Below, piece after piece: positions 60,158 to 64,000 of a DNA stretch of 64,000 nucleotides. The notes beneath the pieces were generated by a model, which was not told the DNA's origin, did no database searches, and was given only the letters and a program-made list of their open reading frames with translations. How positions within the stretch are numbered: position 1 is the stretch's first letter; each line of letters starts with the position of its first letter. The stretch comes from Bacteroidales bacterium (lineage in GTDB: Bacteria; Bacteroidota; Bacteroidia; Bacteroidales; F082). The stretch lies in assembly GCA_017530365.1 (NCBI GenBank), contig JAFXMK010000007.1, positions 101,006 through 165,005 on the forward strand, read 5' to 3'. The position numbers were made by a program, and so were the translations under genes.

Positions 60158-62527
60158 ATGAATCATCTCTCCGACAAACTCATCAAAATCCTATCGTTAG
60201 GCATAGGTCTCGCCATTGGCATCGTGCTGATTGCCAAGGTGTGTTTCGAACTGTCGTACGACAGTTTCTACAAGGATGTGGACCGTATCTATATGATTAC
60301 GGAAAGTATCATCTTTCAAGAAGGGGGCGACCCCAATGACTTTTGGGGCACTTCGGGAGGCATTGCGCCGGGTTTCAGGGCGGAAGTGCCTGGCGTGGAA
60401 GCCGCAACGCGCTATTCCAACCTGCTCAACGGTAACCTTTATGATGAAAACGACAACCTCATCACAGGCCTATGCATCGGTGCCGACACCTGCTTTTTCG
60501 ACTTTTTCGACCGCGAATTTCTTGCGGGCGACCCGATGCAGGCCTTGCAACAATACAATGGCGACATTGCCGTCAGCCGCAATTTTGCGGAGAAGTTGGG
60601 CGGCGTGAACGAGGCAATTGGCAAACAAATCTATAGTGAAGTTTGGGGACCAAAAACAAGACTGACCGTGGTGGGTGTTTTTGAAGATTTTCCGGAGAAT
60701 GGCAGCGTACAATGCGACATGGTGACGACCATCGCTGCGTTTGGCGAGTGGAGCATCAACAATTGGCTTGGCAACGACCGTTATCGCGGCTTTGTCAAGT
60801 TGGCGCCCAATGTGGACCCCAACAGCCTGAAGGACGCTATTCGCAAGATGCAAGAGGCACACCAGCCTTTGGAGGAGTTGGAACGTGACGGCTCCACGAT
60901 TTGGTACACGCTGACCCCTCTTGCCACCATGCATCGTCATGAGCCTACTATCAAAAACTATGTGTTGATTCTTTCGGTGGTGGCGGCCTTGTTGCTTTTG
61001 GTCTCGGTGCTCAACTACCTGCTAATGGCGGTTTCGGATGTGGTGCGCCGCTCCAAAGAAATGGGCGTCAGGAAGTGCTACGGTGCCAGCGCAGGAAGCA
61101 TTTACGGAATGCTCATCAAAGAGACGGCTTTGAACCTGCTGGCTTCGTTGGCAGTGGCGGCCTTGGTGATATGGGCTTTCAGCGGGGTCATCGAGTCGTT
61201 GTTGGGCGTACCGGTTGCCAGTCTTATGGTGCCGCAAACACGATGGGTGCTTGTCGGTATCATCGCTTTCATCTTCCTGGTTTCGGCACTCATTCCCGCG
61301 ATGATGTTCGTCAGGATTCCTGTCTCGACGGCCTTCAGCGGCTACAAGGAAAGCAAGCGCCGTTGGAAACTCTCATTGCTGATGTTGCAGATTGGCATCA
61401 ATGCCATACTGCTGCCTATGGTCCTCGTGGCCGACGGACAATATGAAAGGGCTTTGAATGCCGACATGGGCTACGAATATGAGCATTTGTTGTATTCCCC
61501 GTTGAGAGGCGCGGATAAGGACAAATTGATACTGATTACGGAAAAACTGCGGCAATATCCCGAGGTGGAAGCCGCCGAACTGACCTATTGCATCCCTTTG
61601 TACAAGTCGTCGGGAAATAATATTATGCTGCCCGACAACCCGACAAAGTATCTGATGGGCGTGTGTGACCAATACGTGGCGACAGAAGCCTTTTTCGATA
61701 TGATGGGCTTCCGTTTGACAGAGGGCAAAGCGCCTTCAAAGCCGAAAGATGTGGCCGTGAGCCAAAGTTTCGTGAAGGAGATGAACCTTTATGCCGACTG
61801 GAGCGACGGCGCAGTAGGCAAGGATATCTTGATTTCGGAGCACAGCGATGGCGACGATGACGTTTACACCATTTGTGGCGTTTATGAAGATTACGTCATC
61901 GGCTCGATGTTGGGCAACGACGACCGCGCGAGCATCCGCTTCTGCTGGAACATGGATTGGAACTATGGCTCCGAAGACTGGTCGAGGGTGATGAACACCT
62001 TGGTGGTAAAAGTGCGCGAGGTGAATCCCCAAGCCATCGCCAAGGTGAAGGCGGTCGTCGAGGAATGTCTGCCCGAGCGGAACAATGTCGAAGTGACGCC
62101 TTACACCGAATTGGTCAAGAAGGAGTACACCCACCTGTATCAGATGCGGCGCACATTCATTATAGGTGCCTTGTTCGCTTTGGCGATTGCCTTGTTTGGT
62201 CTGATAGGCTTTGTCCGCGACGAGGCCAACCGCCGCAGCAAGGAAGTGGCCATTCGCAAGGTGAACGGTGCGGTGGCGGGCGAAATCATCCGCATGTTCC
62301 TGGTGGACGTGCTGAAATTGGCTGTGATTGCTGCCTTAATCGGTGTGGCGATAGCCTATTTCCTCGCCGACAAATGGTTGGAGTTGTTCGCCATGCGTAT
62401 TGGCCTCTCGCCGCTCTATTTCATCATCGGCGCGGTGTCGGTCTTGCTTATCGTGACTGCCGTGGTCGTCATGAGCAGCAACCGCGTTGCCCGAATGAAT
62501 CCTGTTAAGTCTTTGAAAAATAATTAA
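60158..62527 (+). CDS. ABC transporter permease with two MacB/FtsX units
   Basis: 789 residues. An N-terminal helix (about 10-30) is followed by a MacB-type periplasmic domain (YDSFYKDVDRIYMI, GDIAVSRNFAEKLGG). FtsX helices lie near 268-290 (YVLILSVVAALLLLVSVLNYL), 325-345 and 365-385. A second periplasmic domain follows, then helices from about 668 (FIIGALFALAIALFGLIGF). The cytoplasmic coupling motifs RRSKEMGVRKCYGA and RRSKEVAIRKVNGA mark both halves. It is the long Bacteroidota form, twice the size of MacB. Substrate unknown; these pumps export small toxic compounds, lipids or peptides. It lies 18 bp after the TolC gene. Confidence 0.9.
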   Translation: MNHLSDKLIKILSLGIGLAIGIVLIAKVCFELSYDSFYKDVDRIYMITESIIFQEGGDPNDFWGTSGGIAPGFRAEVPGVEAATRYSNLLNGNLYDENDNLITGLCIGADTCFFDFFDREFLAGDPMQALQQYNGDIAVSRNFAEKLGGVNEAIGKQIYSEVWGPKTRLTVVGVFEDFPENGSVQCDMVTTIAAFGEWSINNWLGNDRYRGFVKLAPNVDPNSLKDAIRKMQEAHQPLEELERDGSTIWYTLTPLATMHRHEPTIKNYVLILSVVAALLLLVSVLNYLLMAVSDVVRRSKEMGVRKCYGASAGSIYGMLIKETALNLLASLAVAALVIWAFSGVIESLLGVPVASLMVPQTRWVLVGIIAFIFLVSALIPAMMFVRIPVSTAFSGYKESKRRWKLSLLMLQIGINAILLPMVLVADGQYERALNADMGYEYEHLLYSPLRGADKDKLILITEKLRQYPEVEAAELTYCIPLYKSSGNNIMLPDNPTKYLMGVCDQYVATEAFFDMMGFRLTEGKAPSKPKDVAVSQSFVKEMNLYADWSDGAVGKDILISEHSDGDDDVYTICGVYEDYVIGSMLGNDDRASIRFCWNMDWNYGSEDWSRVMNTLVVKVREVNPQAIAKVKAVVEECLPERNNVEVTPYTELVKKEYTHLYQMRRTFIIGALFALAIALFGLIGFVRDEANRRSKEVAIRKVNGAVAGEIIRMFLVDVLKLAVIAALIGVAIAYFLADKWLELFAMRIGLSPLYFIIGAVSVLLIVTAVVVMSSNRVARMNPVKSLKNN

Positions 62528-62541
62528 ATATTAGTCATATT

Positions 62542-63810
62542 ATGGAACACTCAATGGATCGTAAAATCGAGAAGAAAAAAGGAATCCGCCGCGCATTCAC
62601 AAAAAAGGCGTTGCCGTTCTGGGGCGGAGCATTGCTATTGGCGTTTGTCCTTTGGCTCTTCCTAAGGGATGACTCGAAGAAACTCCGCATCGACGCGGAC
62701 AACATCACCGTCAGCACCGTCACCTCGGGCGAGTTCAACGACTACATCCGCATCAGCGGACAAGTCGCGCCCATGACGACCATCCAAATCAGCCCTTTGG
62801 AAGGCGGCGTGGTGCAGCAGATTGTCACTGAGGAAGGTAGCCGCGTCAAGGCGGGCGATGTCATTCTTATCTTGAGCAATGAAAACCTCGACATGCAAAT
62901 CCTCTCCTCCGAGGCCGACCTCGCCGAGAAGGAGAACATCCTGCGCAACACCATGATTCAGATGGAACAGCAGAAGTTGAGCGTGGAGCAGGAGAAACTG
63001 CAGCTGCAGATGGAGGTGCAGCGTAACCGCCGCACCTACGAGGCGCAGAAGACGCTCTACGACGACGGCCTCATCGCCCGCGAGGACTATTTGAAGGCCG
63101 AAGAGGACTTCACGCTCTCCAACAGCCGCCTGAAGTTGGTGGAGAACCGCGCCAAGCAGGATAGCCTTCACCGTTCGGTGGAAATCGACCGAATGCGCGA
63201 GAGCCTCGAAAACATGCGCGTCAACATGATGATGATTCGTAAGCGCAAGGAAAACCTGACCATCAAGGCACCCATCGACGGCGAGTTAGGGCTGTTGGAT
63301 GTGGTGTTGGGCCAATCGGTGGGCGCAGGCTCCAAGATCGGGCAAATCAACAATCTCAACAGCTACAAGATTGAGGCCCAAATAGATGAGCATTACATCG
63401 ACCGCATCACCCCTGGCTTGGAGGCTACCTTCGAGCGGCAGAGCGAGCGTTATCAGGCGCAGATCCGCAAGGTGTATCCCGAGGTGCGCGACGGCAAGTT
63501 CAAGGCCGACTTCAAGTTCATGGAGCAGCAGCCCGAGAACATCCGCAGTGGCCAGACCTATTACCTCAACCTGCAACTCGGCCAGCCCGTGGAGGCGGTG
63601 CTCATCCCGCGTGGCGCCTTCTACCAAAAGACCGGCGGCAAGTGGATCTATGTGCTCTCTTCCGATGGCAGCAAGGCCACCAAGCGCGACATCAAAATCG
63701 GGCGACAGAACCCGCAGTATTACGAGGTCGTCGAAGGTCTGGAGGCTGGCGAGAAGGTGATTACTTCTTCGTATGACAACTTCGGGGAGAGTGAAGTGCT
63801 GGTGTTTTAA
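62542..63810 (+). CDS. HlyD/MacA-family periplasmic adaptor
   Basis: 422 residues. A basic N-terminus and one membrane helix (about 26-42, LPFWGGALLLAFVLWLFL) lead to a biotinyl-lipoyl half (ISPLEGGVVQQIVTEEGSRVKAGDVIL), a long alpha-hairpin (about 115-235) and the second half (LTIKAPIDGELGLLDVVLGQSVGAG). A beta-barrel and membrane-proximal domain follow (VLIPRGAFYQKTGGKWIYVL). It joins the permease to TolC. The first Met is kept; Met5 (62554) is possible. It lies 14 bp after the permease gene. Confidence 0.92.
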   Translation: MEHSMDRKIEKKKGIRRAFTKKALPFWGGALLLAFVLWLFLRDDSKKLRIDADNITVSTVTSGEFNDYIRISGQVAPMTTIQISPLEGGVVQQIVTEEGSRVKAGDVILILSNENLDMQILSSEADLAEKENILRNTMIQMEQQKLSVEQEKLQLQMEVQRNRRTYEAQKTLYDDGLIAREDYLKAEEDFTLSNSRLKLVENRAKQDSLHRSVEIDRMRESLENMRVNMMMIRKRKENLTIKAPIDGELGLLDVVLGQSVGAGSKIGQINNLNSYKIEAQIDEHYIDRITPGLEATFERQSERYQAQIRKVYPEVRDGKFKADFKFMEQQPENIRSGQTYYLNLQLGQPVEAVLIPRGAFYQKTGGKWIYVLSSDGSKATKRDIKIGRQNPQYYEVVEGLEAGEKVITSSYDNFGESEVLVF

Positions 63811-63872
63811 GAAAATAGAAAAGGATAAAACAAATCGAAAAATAATGAGTTAATCAATTAAAACCTAAAACA

Positions 63873-64000
63873 ATGATCAATGTAGAAAACCTGAAGAAAG
63901 TCTTCCGCAGCGAGGACATTGAAATCGAAACCATCGCATTGGACGGCGTTTCGTTCGAAATCAACGACGGCGAGTTTGTCGCCATCATGGGGCCTTCGGG
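63873..64000 (+). CDS. MacB-type ABC ATPase, N-terminal part
   Basis: Cut by the window end after 42 codons. MINVENLKKVFRSEDIEIET then ALDGVSFEINDGEFVAIMGPSG: the A-loop region and the start of Walker A (GPSG) as in LolD/MacB ATPases. It completes the TolC-permease-adaptor-ATPase set. Confidence 0.9.
   Translation, partial: MINVENLKKVFRSEDIEIETIALDGVSFEINDGEFVAIMGPS

Overview
The window comes from a chromosome of the phylum Bacteroidota, most likely an uncultured gut- or rumen-type Bacteroidales. Evidence: many secreted proteins end in the type IX secretion (T9SS) sorting domain (a 'YPNP' or 'NPF' strand, a 'GxYxLxI' strand and a basic tail); promoters follow the Bacteroides pattern TTTG-N19/20-TAnnTTTG; Shine-Dalgarno sites are mostly absent; SecD and SecF are fused; and DUF4290, I69-C10 peptidases and Omp28-type proteins are present. 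The species cannot be named from sequence alone. No rRNA, tRNA, CRISPR array or prophage was seen.

Layout. 1-2614: the end of a dicarboxylate/glutamate symporter, overlapped by a secreted TPR protein. 2663-11430: a likely operon of a cleaved-adhesin T9SS protein, two streptopain-like C10 cysteine proteases and a methyltransferase. 11518-14697: ilvE and an Omp28-like T9SS protein, each with its own terminator. 14764-36383 (minus strand): housekeeping genes in several runs: purM-prfA-pyrF behind an OmpA-family envelope protein; secDF; grpE-dnaJ-ABC ATPase-ABC permease; a very large third C10 protease; and uvrD-DUF4290-murA. 36463-40478: a GLUG-repeat T9SS protein, a REP-hairpin cluster with a broken RAYT/IS200-type transposase, a SprT-like zinc protease and a divergent CobW/COG0523 metal GTPase. 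40575-58585: four regulator-plus-cargo cassettes. 58787-64000: a TolC / FtsX-type permease / HlyD adaptor / ATPase efflux operon cut by the window end.

The most interesting part is 40575-58585. Four paralogous proteins (here R1-R4) each have a signal peptide, TPR repeats, one membrane helix and a cytoplasmic LuxR/GerE-like helix-turn-helix. Each is followed directly by one or two T9SS cargo genes (E1a+E1b, E2, E3, E4). Four of the five cargos form one family of unknown function; E3 is a seven-bladed propeller-like protein. Shared promoters, a duplicated terminator-promoter block and a fossil cargo tail in front of R4 show that the array grew by cassette duplication. I infer a set of membrane-spanning one-component regulators that read the periplasm and control their neighbouring surface proteins. 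The efflux operon that follows has a good sigma-54 promoter with two tandem 17-bp palindromes upstream, unlike every other promoter seen here.

Other points of note: the OmpA-family protein ends in a retropepsin-like domain whose catalytic DTGA is replaced by SQNA; MurA carries Asp where the fosfomycin-target Cys normally sits; and four intergenic stretches hold degenerate short tandem repeats.
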